Source of the DNA: Planctomycetes bacterium syqfu
GTDB lineage: Bacteria; Planctomycetota; Phycisphaerae; Phycisphaerales; Phycisphaeraceae
NCBI GenBank assembly: GCA_020974905.1
Contig: CP087563.1
Coordinates: forward strand, 2,542,001 to 2,606,000
Direction of reading: 5' to 3'
DNA length: 64,000 bases
Made by a program: the position numbers and the translations under genes. Within the stretch, counting starts at the first letter, position 1. Every line of letters starts with the position of its first letter. Shown piece by piece: positions 8,350 to 16,734 of this stretch. The notes below the pieces were generated by a model that was not told the DNA's origin, searched no databases, and worked only from the letters and a program-made list of their open reading frames with translations.

Positions 8350-9861
8350 ATGACAAACCCTCTCGAAAACCTGTGGCCACCGCCCCAACATGTCACCCTC
8401 GGCAACCGTTTTCAAACGCCGGATGTCATTCAATGGGAACAACTCCCCAACATACCGTCCTGCCATGACGATGACATGCTTTTTGACATACACAAAAAAA
8501 ACACAGTCTCACCCATGACCGCATCATGGCACATTGTCCCGGGCAGTACGAAACCTCAGGGATACGAATTAAGCATTCACCCTCAGGCCATCCGCATCAC
8601 AGCCAATGATTCAATCGGCCTATCCTACGCGATGCAAACCTTACATCAGCTCCTGGCACACTTTCAAAAGTGGGGACACTGGGCTCATGTCGAAATCGCC
8701 GACCATCCCAACTACACCCAGCGCAGCGTCATGCTCGATCTTGGACGCAGCACGTTTAACATGCCCACCCTCAAACGGGTCGTGCGTTTGTTACATCGCC
8801 TCAAACTCAACCAACTGCATCTGCACCTGTACGACGATGAACTCTGTGGCCTGCGATTCGAAAACCTTCCCTTCGGCAGTGAAAATCCTTTTGCCCTGTC
8901 TCTCCACGAGCTGTCCCAATTGATCCAGTATGCACAGGCCCATCATGTCCAGATTGCGCCCGAACTCGAAGGCTGGGGCCATGTCGGTTCACTGACGTAT
9001 CACCGTCCGGATCTGGACGGCGGATCGGGCATGTACAACGGTTCGTCGTTTCTGATCGGTTCGAAAATGTTTGCGTTGATGCATCAACTGGTGCAACAGG
9101 TCGCTGCCATCCTCCCACGCCAAGCCGTCATTCACATGGGCCTCGACGAAGCACGCTGGTATCCCGATCCGAACCTGCCAGACACATTCGGCCCATCGGA
9201 CATGATCGAGAAATACCATCAGATGCTTAAGGAAATCGGGCAGACGCAAGACAAACAATTCACGATGCGCCTCTGGGCGGATCATGCAGGACATCATGTT
9301 CCTGATCACCTGCTGGATCAGGTGATTGTCGAACCCTGGCAATACTGGGCCAACCGCAAGACGGACATCGAGGAGAAGGTTCACGGTTATAGTCATACGC
9401 CGCGTTGCCGATGGATGGCTGGCGCGGGAACGAGCCTGGCCCAACATCGCGGGTCCTATCTTGCCACGCGTCACTGGTGTCAAACTGCGATTGACAGCCC
9501 CAACGTCCAAGGCATCAACATGACACTCTGGGGAACAAACGACCTGGAAAGTCGGTTTGTCAGCCTGTTTGCAGGTGCCGGTTTTTCATGGAATGCCCAT
9601 CCGACTTTGCCATGGGCCGACACGGATGACAGCGAGGATTTTGATCGCCACCTGTTCCCGATCCTACACGAATGGCGTGGCCTGTATCCTGATGTGCATC
9701 CTCAACAACTCATAGCAGATCGGGGGCCACTGGTTCATCAAGGTCTCTACCTGTACGGTCCACAACATGGCCAACCCGTCGCCCCGACCGTCCTGCGAGC
9801 CCAAACCACCAGCGGTCATGATTTTCTGGCGGAAGGTCAAAATGCAACACTCGAATCATAA
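8350..9861 (+). CDS. GH20-like beta-N-acetylhexosaminidase, probably C-terminally altered
   Basis: The first ~110 residues resemble the alpha/beta domain that precedes GH20 barrels. The barrel follows with SVMLDLGRSTFNMPTLKRVV, LNQLHLHLYDDE and APELEGWGHVGS. The family's catalytic Asp-Glu pair appears as HMGLDEARW, D266-E267. There is no signal peptide, so it should act in the cytoplasm on imported oligosaccharides. It starts six bases after the transporter stop. At 503 residues it is short for such proteins. Its last 25 bases overlap the convergent recombinase gene of the integrated element, so the original C-terminus may have been lost on integration. The exact substrate (chitobiose, N-glycan or another HexNAc) is not visible. 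Confidence 0.8.
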   Translation: MTNPLENLWPPPQHVTLGNRFQTPDVIQWEQLPNIPSCHDDDMLFDIHKKNTVSPMTASWHIVPGSTKPQGYELSIHPQAIRITANDSIGLSYAMQTLHQLLAHFQKWGHWAHVEIADHPNYTQRSVMLDLGRSTFNMPTLKRVVRLLHRLKLNQLHLHLYDDELCGLRFENLPFGSENPFALSLHELSQLIQYAQAHHVQIAPELEGWGHVGSLTYHRPDLDGGSGMYNGSSFLIGSKMFALMHQLVQQVAAILPRQAVIHMGLDEARWYPDPNLPDTFGPSDMIEKYHQMLKEIGQTQDKQFTMRLWADHAGHHVPDHLLDQVIVEPWQYWANRKTDIEEKVHGYSHTPRCRWMAGAGTSLAQHRGSYLATRHWCQTAIDSPNVQGINMTLWGTNDLESRFVSLFAGAGFSWNAHPTLPWADTDDSEDFDRHLFPILHEWRGLYPDVHPQQLIADRGPLVHQGLYLYGPQHGQPVAPTVLRAQTTSGHDFLAEGQNATLES

Positions 9862-11249
9862 GGCGGCAGCGCATTAACCGCCCCATTGACGTCCAGCAAA
9901 GCAGGATCGGTATAGAAGTTAGTGGTGAGTTCGATCCGGCTATGCCGCATGGCGGCTTGAGCGACGCGGGGATGGACACCGGCTACGGCCAGGTGGGTGC
10001 CAAAGGTGGTGCGGAGGGCGTGGATGTCGACGACCCGGCCACGCGCGTCATTTTTGGAGATTCCCGCGGACTGACAGTCGGCGTCGAAGACGCGGATGCC
10101 GGGTGGGTTATCGAACAAGAGTGTTTTGTAGCCCTGTTTGTGACGATGTTCCAAGTGCTGCTTGATCTTCTCAACCACATCGGCACGCAGTGGCAATCGG
10201 CTTTCCTTACCGCTCTTGGACTGGTTAGCGTAGAGTTCAAAGTACGGCGCGGGCTTGGCATCCAGGAACAACTGGCCAAGCGTCAGGCTGCGCAGTTCCT
10301 TGTGGCGCAGGCCTGTGGAGACGGCCATCAGGTAAAACAACGCGCGTTCCAGGCCTAAGCGTTCGAGTTTCTTGATGTTGGGTTGCTTGAGTTTGGATAG
10401 GCCGCGTTCGTAACAAATGTCCAGATTCTGCTGTGTGATGGATTCGTATTTCCAGGTTTGACGGCCTTTGCGTTTGGACTTGGGGATTTCAATTTTGCCT
10501 CGACCCCACTCGGCGATGGGACGCAGCGTGGTCGCGTGGAGAAGGTTGCCGACTTCCTCAATCGTCAGGGCTCTGCGGATGTGGCGGCGGTCACTGGCAC
10601 GATCTGCTTTCTGCACCATCGACAGCGGGTTGGCGACGATGCGTTATTCTCTGACAAGCCAGTTGCAAAAGGCATGCATTGAGATGACGTATTCGTTGCG
10701 CGTGGCAGCAGCCATGTCTTTGTCTTCAGCTTTGCTCAGCCAACGATTCATGGCATCGCTGGTGATATCGGCCAGTTTCTTGATCTTCAAATCATGAATC
10801 AGGATATTGAGCCGACTCTTAACGTTCTTGCGGTAGTTGTCCGACACCTTCCGTCCACGGACACGCTTGATTTTGAGATGTTCCAGATACTTTTCGATGT
10901 GATCGGTGATGGCTGCCTTGCTGTGTTCAGCGACTTCGATCTCCTGCGGCGTAATGAAGCCGGCACGAATCTTTTCCTGTTCAGACAGGACATCGGAGAG
11001 CACGCGCTGGGCTGCCTGCTCATCGCGGCAACCAGTAGAGATGCGTTTGTCGTTGCCAACATGATCGGTATATCTGGCGTACCAGACTTCCGAAACGTAC
11101 ATCATGCGTTTGCCGTCTTCGGCCAAGGGTGCGGTTTTGATCCTTCCGTGTTTAGTTCGCCATTGGACAGTGGGTTTGCCACGCCGGGTCACGATTTCCG
11201 CACCGTCGGGCATGGGGATCGGGTAGGTTTTCTTATACAGGTTGGCCAT
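9837..11249 (-). pseudogene. Tyrosine recombinase/phage integrase interrupted by an in-frame TAA
   Basis: Two frames in the same register make one ~470-residue integrase. The N-terminal part (11249-10644) has the SAM-like core-binding domain (ITDHIEKYLEHLKIKRVRGR). It ends CNWLVRE and a TAA at 10646-10644. The frame continues directly as RIVANPLSMVQKADR, the usual linker, with no frameshift. The catalytic part (10619-9837) has the first Arg in TGLRHKELRSL, the HxxR box in HALRTTFGTHLA and the nucleophile in NFYTD. A single base change would explain the stop. It lies at the left end of the integrated element and converges on the GH20-like gene. It is probably inactive unless the stop is read through or is a sequencing error. 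Confidence 0.88.
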
Positions 11250-11371
11250 GGTTTACTTCAGTTGCCTTTCACGTAGGTGTCGTTGTGGTGACACATTGAG
11301 CCTCATGTTCGCTCTATTTACAAGGCCAAGGGGCGAGATTTTATGCTTATTTTTCAGGGGTTTTCCCAGTT

Positions 11372-11608
11372 TTACTTCCGGGTGCGGACTGGTGGGCAAC
11401 CGGCATTGATCCACTTTTCAATGATGTTGCGATTCCAGCGAACCAGCATGCCCAAACGTACGGGGGGTGGCATGCGCTTGGTGTCGCAGAGACGATAGAC
11501 ATGACGCGAACTGCAATTGAGCATGCTGGCGACTTGATCGACGGTCAGCATGACAGAGGACGGTTTGGCATCAGCGGACGAGTCAATAACGGTGGTTTGG
11601 GTGATCAA
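11372..11608 (-). CDS. AlpA/excisionase-like helix-turn-helix protein
   Basis: This is a 78-residue protein with a MerR-like winged HTH of the HTH_17/excisionase type (LTVDQVASMLNCSSRHVYRL, then a wing with PPPVRLGMLVRW). Such proteins bind DNA at attachment sites or regulate the recombinase of integrative elements, and this gene lies immediately upstream of the integrase in the same direction. The TTG start is supported by AAGGAG about six bases upstream. The gap to the integrase (11250-11371) shows no gene. Confidence 0.85.
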   Translation of the reverse strand: MITQTTVIDSSADAKPSSVMLTVDQVASMLNCSSRHVYRLCDTKRMPPPVRLGMLVRWNRNIIEKWINAGCPPVRTRK

Positions 11609-11643
11609 GAACGGCTCCTTCTATATAGATACGGTTGACAGAT

Positions 11644-12000
11644 TCACAGGGCTTGCAGCAACCATCGCCACCAGACGCGCGGCAGGCCTGCCCATCCGGC
11701 ACGATTCATGGTGGCCATACGAGACTTGCAACTGGTGCATGGGCGCACCAAGCCGAAAGTGGTGACCTGGATGAACATGGACAGCCATGTACCGGGCGGC
11801 AGAATGCGACTGGGCTTTGGCGCGGACACATCGGCCCACTTACCCAAAGGGCACTTGGATGAAGGCGTGCTGGTGTGGGACTTGAGATCGGTGCCGTCGA
11901 CGGCACAGGTACATTTGCGATCCGGATGAGACAGGCAGGCGACTGCGTGTTCGCATTGACGACAGATCGATCGGCGCGTGGTAATGAAGTCGGTGGGCAT
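11644..12000 (-). CDS. Cysteine-containing element-encoded hypothetical protein
   Basis: This 118-residue frame starts at an ATG preceded by AGGAGA. It has paired cysteines near the N-terminus (CRQCEHAVACLSHPDRKCTC) and a later CTSCKSR, which suggests small metal-binding knuckles. It ends in a tryptophan-rich tail (GLPRVWWRWLLQAL). From memory, proteins with this layout occur in planctomycete prophage-like elements, but I cannot name a family or function. Its position between the excisionase-like gene and the cysteine-rich protein fits an element module. Confidence 0.6.
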   Translation of the reverse strand: MPTDFITTRRSICRQCEHAVACLSHPDRKCTCAVDGTDLKSHTSTPSSKCPLGKWADVSAPKPSRILPPGTWLSMFIQVTTFGLVRPCTSCKSRMATMNRAGWAGLPRVWWRWLLQAL

Positions 12001-12009
12001 GATCTTCTC

Positions 12010-12777
12010 CTAGATTCCGGGTGTTGGGTCTACGCATGATCCGTCGCCATTTGAGTCGCCGACGATGCAGTTGCCTTCTTCGTCCATGCAACTGGTTTCA
12101 TCGAGGACTTCGATTTGCAGTTGGACGCGAGCAGGATTGTCGTAGATGTTCCAGATGTTGGTACAGATGCTGTGATTGTGTAGTTCATCACTGAGGATAG
12201 ATGCGCTGCGGCAACTTCTGGGGGCAGATGGAATACATGCCGCGAAGATGCAACCGCAGGTGTCTTCCGAATCCTCGTTGGCATAGCCATCAACCGTGAC
12301 GTACCAGCGCGTCGTGCCATCGCCATCGCAGCCTGCGAGTACCATCGCGTTGACGTAACTGCCACAAGTTGCACCGTCAGGGACGATGCCATAGCCTTGC
12401 CAACGCGGGCCGGTGATGGTGTCGCTTTCGCAGTTGGGTTGTGGGTGGCCACCGATCATGCCGGAGTGACCGCAGCCTGGACAGTATGGCGGATTCCATG
12501 CACCGCAACTGAATGGAATCTCGATGGTGTTGCCCATGAAGGCAGGATCGGTGCAGCAACAACGTTCGTGGGTGTTGCCGTAGTCGATCAGTTGCCATGT
12601 GATTCGGATGCGAGACTGGTTGGTGAAGCAGCAAGGGCCACATGCACACGCATTGGCCGGCACCGGTTCCTGACCGCAGCATTTACCGCAGATCATGAAC
12701 AAACCCTCGTCCGTAAGGCCAAACTCTCCTGTCTCAACCTTTCGGGGGTCAAGATCGAATTCGCCGTTACTCCCCAT
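12010..12777 (-). CDS. Cysteine-rich element/prophage hypothetical protein
   Basis: This protein of about 255 residues is extremely rich in cysteine (ICGKCCGQEPVPANACACG, RCCCTDPAF, PPYCPGCGHSG). The ATG at 12777 has GGAGG nine bases upstream; a GTG six bases earlier is too close to the Shine-Dalgarno. It overlaps the tail of the upstream gene by 11 bases, so the two are probably coupled. The acidic C-terminal tail (DSNGDGSCVDPTPGI) and the many Cys pairs suggest a metal- or disulfide-stabilised structural protein, perhaps of a virion. No domain is recognised. Confidence 0.6.
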   Translation of the reverse strand: MGSNGEFDLDPRKVETGEFGLTDEGLFMICGKCCGQEPVPANACACGPCCFTNQSRIRITWQLIDYGNTHERCCCTDPAFMGNTIEIPFSCGAWNPPYCPGCGHSGMIGGHPQPNCESDTITGPRWQGYGIVPDGATCGSYVNAMVLAGCDGDGTTRWYVTVDGYANEDSEDTCGCIFAACIPSAPRSCRSASILSDELHNHSICTNIWNIYDNPARVQLQIEVLDETSCMDEEGNCIVGDSNGDGSCVDPTPGI

Positions 12778-13417
12778 CGTCACATACCTCCACAGCTAAG
12801 GTTTCGTTTGCGTCATACAGGATGAATTCACGTGACCCGTCATAGGGATTGGTGACGTAATAACCGGTGCCGATGACGCCATCACCGGTGGTGGGTGCGG
12901 TGATGAGTTTGCCTGCTGCGGGACGTTGTTTAAGCGGCGTCATTTCTTCACCGAGAATTGTGCCATCTTCCTCTTCGTCATAGGCGTCGATGGTTTTGAC
13001 GAAGTAGGTGCGATCACATTGTGTCGTTGCATCGCCATCGGTGCTACCACCATCCTGCCAGACTTTGCAGGGAATGAGCGTGGTGGTATCGACCAGGCTG
13101 GGGACACCGAGCTTGACGATGGCCCAACACGGTTCACCGATGGGGGCATCGGGTTGGCTCCATAGAATCTGCGTACTGCCGGTGGCAGACGATGCCATAA
13201 TTGCTGGGAAGCCGACCGGCGCTTTGGCAAATTGGTGTGTTTCATCGGTGATGATGATGCGAACCTGGCAGACACCCTGGATCATCGCACGGCCAACTTG
13301 CCCAGCGCGAATCGGTTCAAGCAGGATGGCATGTTTATCCATTGCCACATGCGTGTCCAGTTCGGGGAACACTCCACTGAAGACGATCTGATCGACGAAG
13401 CTGCCTTCCAGGTCCAT
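12767..13417 (-). CDS. Prophage-type hypothetical protein, probably N-terminally truncated
   Basis: This 216-residue acidic protein has a repetitive beta-rich pattern: IRAGQVGRAMIQGVCQVRII, then an ILW segment and CWAIVKLGVPS. I have seen similar patterns in planctomycete prophage structural proteins, where a longer N-terminus precedes this part. The ATG at 13417 starts only 12 bases after the preceding broken frame's stop. The first residues (MDLEGSFVDQIV) do not look like a normal leader, so the 5' end may be a deletion product. No enzyme motif is seen. Confidence 0.5.
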   Translation of the reverse strand: MDLEGSFVDQIVFSGVFPELDTHVAMDKHAILLEPIRAGQVGRAMIQGVCQVRIIITDETHQFAKAPVGFPAIMASSATGSTQILWSQPDAPIGEPCWAIVKLGVPSLVDTTTLIPCKVWQDGGSTDGDATTQCDRTYFVKTIDAYDEEEDGTILGEEMTPLKQRPAAGKLITAPTTGDGVIGTGYYVTNPYDGSREFILYDANETLAVEVCDDGE

Positions 13418-13429
13418 GATGGTTTGCGG

Positions 13430-13934
13430 TTAGTGAACCGAGTCTTCGATGCCGAGGATGAAGTAACGCCAACAATCCATGGGCGAATCGTTCTTCACCC
13501 AGATCACCCCACCTTGCCCCCGGCCCCCGGAAGCACTGGCAGATTGCATGGATTGTTCGAGTTTTTGGCGTGGCTTGATGAGCTTGCTGAAAATCCTGTG
13601 CTGCATCAATGAATGCGTTGTAGGTGTTGGCCGGGATCACCAAGGGATCGCCGGTACTGGGATTGATCGGGCCACCCAAAGCGAACTGCGATTCATACGC
13701 ATCGCGGCCTTCGAGAATTCGGCAGTGCGTCGCGCGACCAATGAGCATGGCTGTGGTTTCTTCACGCTCCATCAGCCCCAATTGCTTCTTGCGGTACAAC
13801 CACGGGCAGTTCATGAAATCGATGAGTTGATGGCTTGACAGGTAACGTGATGCCTGAGCGTGATACTCGTCTGCGGGTTCCGTCCCCAGCACGTCCAGGT
13901 CGATGGTCAGTTCCGGTTCTTCAATCTGCGTCAA
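13430..13934 (-). pseudogene. PD-(D/E)XK nuclease-like N-terminus fused out of frame to another phage gene's tail
   Basis: From a TTG at 13934 (GGAGG five bases upstream) the frame encodes LTQIEEPELTIDLDVLG and then a segment typical of the PDDEXK-like domain of phage RecB/exonuclease VIII-type proteins. Markers are SSHQLIDFMNCPWLYRKKQ, then TAMLIGRATHCRILEGRD and LVIPANTYNAF. Near 13600 this reading loses sense. A different frame takes over (KLEQSMQSASASGG, then GGVIWVKNDSPMDCWRYF) and stops at 13432-13430. The second part resembles the end of a packaging or terminase-type protein, but that is a guess. The simplest explanation is an internal deletion joining two genes, leaving both broken. 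Confidence 0.6.
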
Positions 13935-14098
13935 TTCGGCCTCCTTGAATATGGAGCGGGAAAAACTCCCGCCCTCATAGTTACTAGTTGCCGATAGGCC
14001 CAAATATCACGAGCGCTTTTTCCAAAAAAATGAAAAAAGGCAAAATCACATGTTTCGCACATGAGGATGGACCGGGGCCATGTTCACCTGTCTATCCT

Positions 14099-14137
14099 CA
14101 CATGTGCCCGGTCCAGGCTAATGTCCGGGCACATGTG
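14099..14137. promoter_or_regulatory. 13-bp perfect inverted repeat in the element's divergent spacer
   Basis: CACATGTGCCCGG (14099-14111) and CCGGGCACATGTG (14125-14137) are perfect inverted copies separated by 13 bases. They lie in the ~300-bp gene-free stretch (13935-14242) between the minus-strand nuclease fragment and the plus-strand sigma-like remnant. No T-run follows, so a terminator is unlikely; a repressor operator or recombinase site is more plausible. Elsewhere in the spacer I see a short GC hairpin at about 13950-13971 and related CACATG words near 14048-14063. Confidence 0.5.
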
Positions 14138-14242
14138 TTCGGCATCGCACAGGTCCATTCGTACATACAACCCGACAGTCCTCCGTCATGATCGTGACTT
14201 GCCGCATGGATGCGGTGCAGAAAACAGTCATGGAGGACACGC

Positions 14243-14446
14243 ATGTCGAACAAACACGCCAATGAAATTTTTCGTCAGTATTCAGGAGCATTGGAACCTT
14301 GGCAGATCAAGTTAGCCTTTGGGCGGATCAGAAGATTCAAACTGCCACCGCACACATGGGACGACGTGATGCAGGGCTTGGCGATCATCACACAGTTCAA
14401 AGCGCGTGGCATAGACAGCCAGAATACCACCAGTAAAAGGGCGTAA
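14243..14446 (+). pseudogene. Sigma-70-like element protein, N-terminal remnant
   Basis: The ATG at 14243 has a good Shine-Dalgarno (GGAGG, 14233-14237). The 67 residues include RQYSGALEPWQIKLAFGRI and then LPPHTWDDVMQGLAII. This resembles the start of small phage/element sigma-70 region 2 proteins, in which a W-x-D-V/L-x-Q segment follows two helices. The reading stops after about 55 meaningful residues and ends with an unrelated tail (NTTSKRA). Its 3' part overlaps the antisense tail of the response-regulator frame. It is probably truncated by the same deletion that altered that gene. Confidence 0.45.
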
Positions 14447-14884
14447 TGGTTTAACGATGGGTGTTGATACAGTAAGAAGTGATCTGCTTCGTGACTTCTT
14501 CAACGCTTGCCGTATGACATACAGCAACGTGCGGCCTGTCGTCGAGAACGGCTTGGAGATACTGCCGTCGATTCCCAGTTCGTGCAACTCACCCATCAAC
14601 TTAACACACTGTTGATGTTGAGCAGTCATCAATACCACAGGCACGCGCGTCTTTGCGCGAGTCTGCTTGAGTAAGTTGACCCCGTAATCTGGTGAATCAC
14701 TACCACCAGGTCGGGACGGGATTTCCAGGTCAAGTAGGATCAGGTCGTATTCGTGAATAACCAGTAGCTCATTGGCTTCCTGCTGGTTCGTCGCCCAGTC
14801 GCTGGCACATCCCAGCGATGCAAGGCAATCATCAATTGTTTTAGTTTTAATCTGCTTATCATCTTCAACGACAAGAATACGCAT
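14312..14884 (-). CDS. Response-regulator receiver protein with aberrant C-terminus
   Basis: Residues 1-~130 are a REC phosphoacceptor domain: MRILVVEDD with the acidic pair, YDLILLDLEIPSRPGG with the phosphorylatable Asp, VPVVLMTAQ with the conserved Thr, and SISKPFS with the conserved Lys. The longer-than-usual loop after the Asp is typical of response regulators I associate with planctomycete mobile elements. I prefer the ATG at 14884 over a GTG 24 bases upstream. After about residue 140 the sequence (RFELCDDRQALHHVV) is the reverse complement of the sigma-like remnant, so the natural end has probably been replaced. No output domain is visible. Confidence 0.75.
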   Translation of the reverse strand: MRILVVEDDKQIKTKTIDDCLASLGCASDWATNQQEANELLVIHEYDLILLDLEIPSRPGGSDSPDYGVNLLKQTRAKTRVPVVLMTAQHQQCVKLMGELHELGIDGSISKPFSTTGRTLLYVIRQALKKSRSRSLLTVSTPIVKPLRPFTGGILAVYATRFELCDDRQALHHVVPCVRWQFESSDPPKG

Positions 14885-15014
14885 TCGTCGTGTGCCCTTT
14901 CCGCTCACGTATTGGAAGGGTGATCATATTTTCGTCCCGGAAATGAGACGGAACCACCATGAGCTAAAACTAATTCGTCAGGCTATTCCCCCAGCCTGAA
15001 CTTTGTTACTTAAA

Positions 15015-15073
15015 CCGATAGGAACCTTGTGAAGTGAAGATAGCTTTTGCAAACTTTCATCTCCACCTATCGG
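15015..15073. repeat. Short inverted repeat near the right edge of the integrated element
   Basis: CCGATAGG (15015-15022) and CCTATCGG (15066-15073) are inverted copies, extended imperfectly by GTTAC and GTAAC on the outside. They lie in the ~277-bp gene-free gap (14885-15161) between the response regulator and the first glycan cassette. This could be a terminator-like fold or an element end. No matching copy was found at the integrase end near 9.84 kb. Confidence 0.35.
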
Positions 15074-15161
15074 TAACAACAATGTGGGCCTTCGACTCAT
15101 CGATAATTGCCTTTAAATCGATGTGTTATATTCAACCACATTCAAACATGGAAAATGATTT

Positions 15162-16685
15162 TTAAATCATTCCGTCTGCCGAAGCCCTTTTTAAGGAATA
15201 GACTAAACACAAATCAACCATGGCACGTCCTTGAGATCCTAGCTCAACAACCATCTCTTCTGAAACAGGATACGCTACACGGGTCACGACCTGTCTTCCA
15301 TCGTTAACAAATAACTCCAGAACGGATTTGTCATAGAAAAGATGTAGTTTCAAACGTGTAGGGTCCGGAGCATAAACGCGTGGTATTAAAGTTCCGTTTA
15401 TATTAAGACATGTGCCATCGTACAGAATCAATACTGCTGACATATTCTTTTGTGGATGACATATCGACAATGAAAAACAACTGCTATCTGTCAACTTCAT
15501 ATCCAGAAGTAACTCTAAGGTATCGCCAGCGAAATTGGGTACCAATCGTTTTTCGTTTTCCAACAAGCAAGGTTCTAACTGATACTGCTCACCTTGCAAC
15601 TTCTGAACTTCCTTAGCAGGTCTTTGTCTGAGCCGACCAGTCTGGTCAAGCGATAACTCTCTAGGCAGTGACATGCAGCCGTTCCATCCTTTGGACTCAA
15701 ATGCACCAACCCAACCAAACATGATGACTCGGTCATCTGGCGTCGTCAAAAGGTTGGTTGCGTAAAACCCCCGGCTTTGACTATAAGCCTCTGGAGCACC
15801 ATATTTACAGACCAGGACTCCATCGCTTATGTGATAGCTACTGTAATCCCCAAAAGGATCACGCTGCAAATCCAATCCATATGCATAATCGAGAACACCT
15901 GACAACCCGTTCATATCAAAACGGATCTGATCCGAATCAAAATCACCAACCTGATAAGTCATGGGATATGTTGAACGAATCATGACCCATTTGTCATGCA
16001 ATTTGACAAAGTTTGGGCACTCACCGTAGACACCGTCAATGCGGCCAACAACTCGCCATTGCTTAAGCATCGAGTCCGTAGCCTGCATAACCATACCGTT
16101 TGATTCTTTAAAAATAGCAAATGTCTTACCGGCATCATGAAATACAAACATGTCGGTCCAACCACCAGCAATATCCTCGGGTATACCGCTTTGCCCTGGG
16201 ATTAAGCCAACATCCTGGGTTTTCCATGTTCGTAATTCAGAGTCTAACGGTAAGGCACAACGCTGTTGACGAGGAGGCTTAACACCGTCTTTGGGAATCG
16301 GCGTATGGCCGTAAAACAAGACAGGCAGACCATCCCCCCGACACACTGCAGAACCACTGACACATTGCAGACAGTCAGTATCTTCACTGGGAGCAATCGC
16401 GATGGGCAAATGCTCCCAATGAATCATATCCCTGCTTCTGGCATGCCCCCAGCACGCATAAACCTTTGACCAATTTAAGCATTGATCATCAAAAGGATTG
16501 AACTGATAAAATATATGATAATAACCGTCATGGTAGATCGCAGCACAGATGTCATTCATCCACTGAGCCGGTGCTGTGAAATGGCAGACTGGTCGAGCAG
16601 AGTCTTGACTCGCAATCGGATAAGCCCCAAGCACTGACTTATTTGCAAAAGCTATTGTATCCGCAGAGGTTTTCCCAATCGACAT
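15162..16685 (-). CDS. GH32-family beta-fructosidase-like enzyme (cytoplasmic)
   Basis: This 507-residue five-bladed propeller plus C-terminal beta-sandwich enzyme is of the levanase/invertase family. Diagnostic motifs are QWMND at residues 41-45 with D45 as nucleophile, WTDMF with D178 as transition-state stabiliser, ECPNF with E222 as acid/base, and CMSLPRELSL near the propeller end. The usual WMNDPNG reads WMNDICA here, so substrate handling near the nucleophile may differ. No signal peptide is seen, so it should cleave imported fructo-oligosaccharides. It is the last gene of a minus-strand operon behind a secreted enzyme, a pseudopilin and a GntR regulator. Confidence 0.88.
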   Translation of the reverse strand: MSIGKTSADTIAFANKSVLGAYPIASQDSARPVCHFTAPAQWMNDICAAIYHDGYYHIFYQFNPFDDQCLNWSKVYACWGHARSRDMIHWEHLPIAIAPSEDTDCLQCVSGSAVCRGDGLPVLFYGHTPIPKDGVKPPRQQRCALPLDSELRTWKTQDVGLIPGQSGIPEDIAGGWTDMFVFHDAGKTFAIFKESNGMVMQATDSMLKQWRVVGRIDGVYGECPNFVKLHDKWVMIRSTYPMTYQVGDFDSDQIRFDMNGLSGVLDYAYGLDLQRDPFGDYSSYHISDGVLVCKYGAPEAYSQSRGFYATNLLTTPDDRVIMFGWVGAFESKGWNGCMSLPRELSLDQTGRLRQRPAKEVQKLQGEQYQLEPCLLENEKRLVPNFAGDTLELLLDMKLTDSSCFSLSICHPQKNMSAVLILYDGTCLNINGTLIPRVYAPDPTRLKLHLFYDKSVLELFVNDGRQVVTRVAYPVSEEMVVELGSQGRAMVDLCLVYSLKRASADGMI

Positions 16686-16734
16686 GACAATTTCTCACTC
16701 ATCAAACGCTGTTAAGTCAATCTATTTTATTGTA

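Noticed and set aside
9942-10358. Plus-strand frame of 138 codons opposite the recombinase
   Set aside because: It lies antisense to the catalytic domain of the integrase, which carries all expected active-site motifs.
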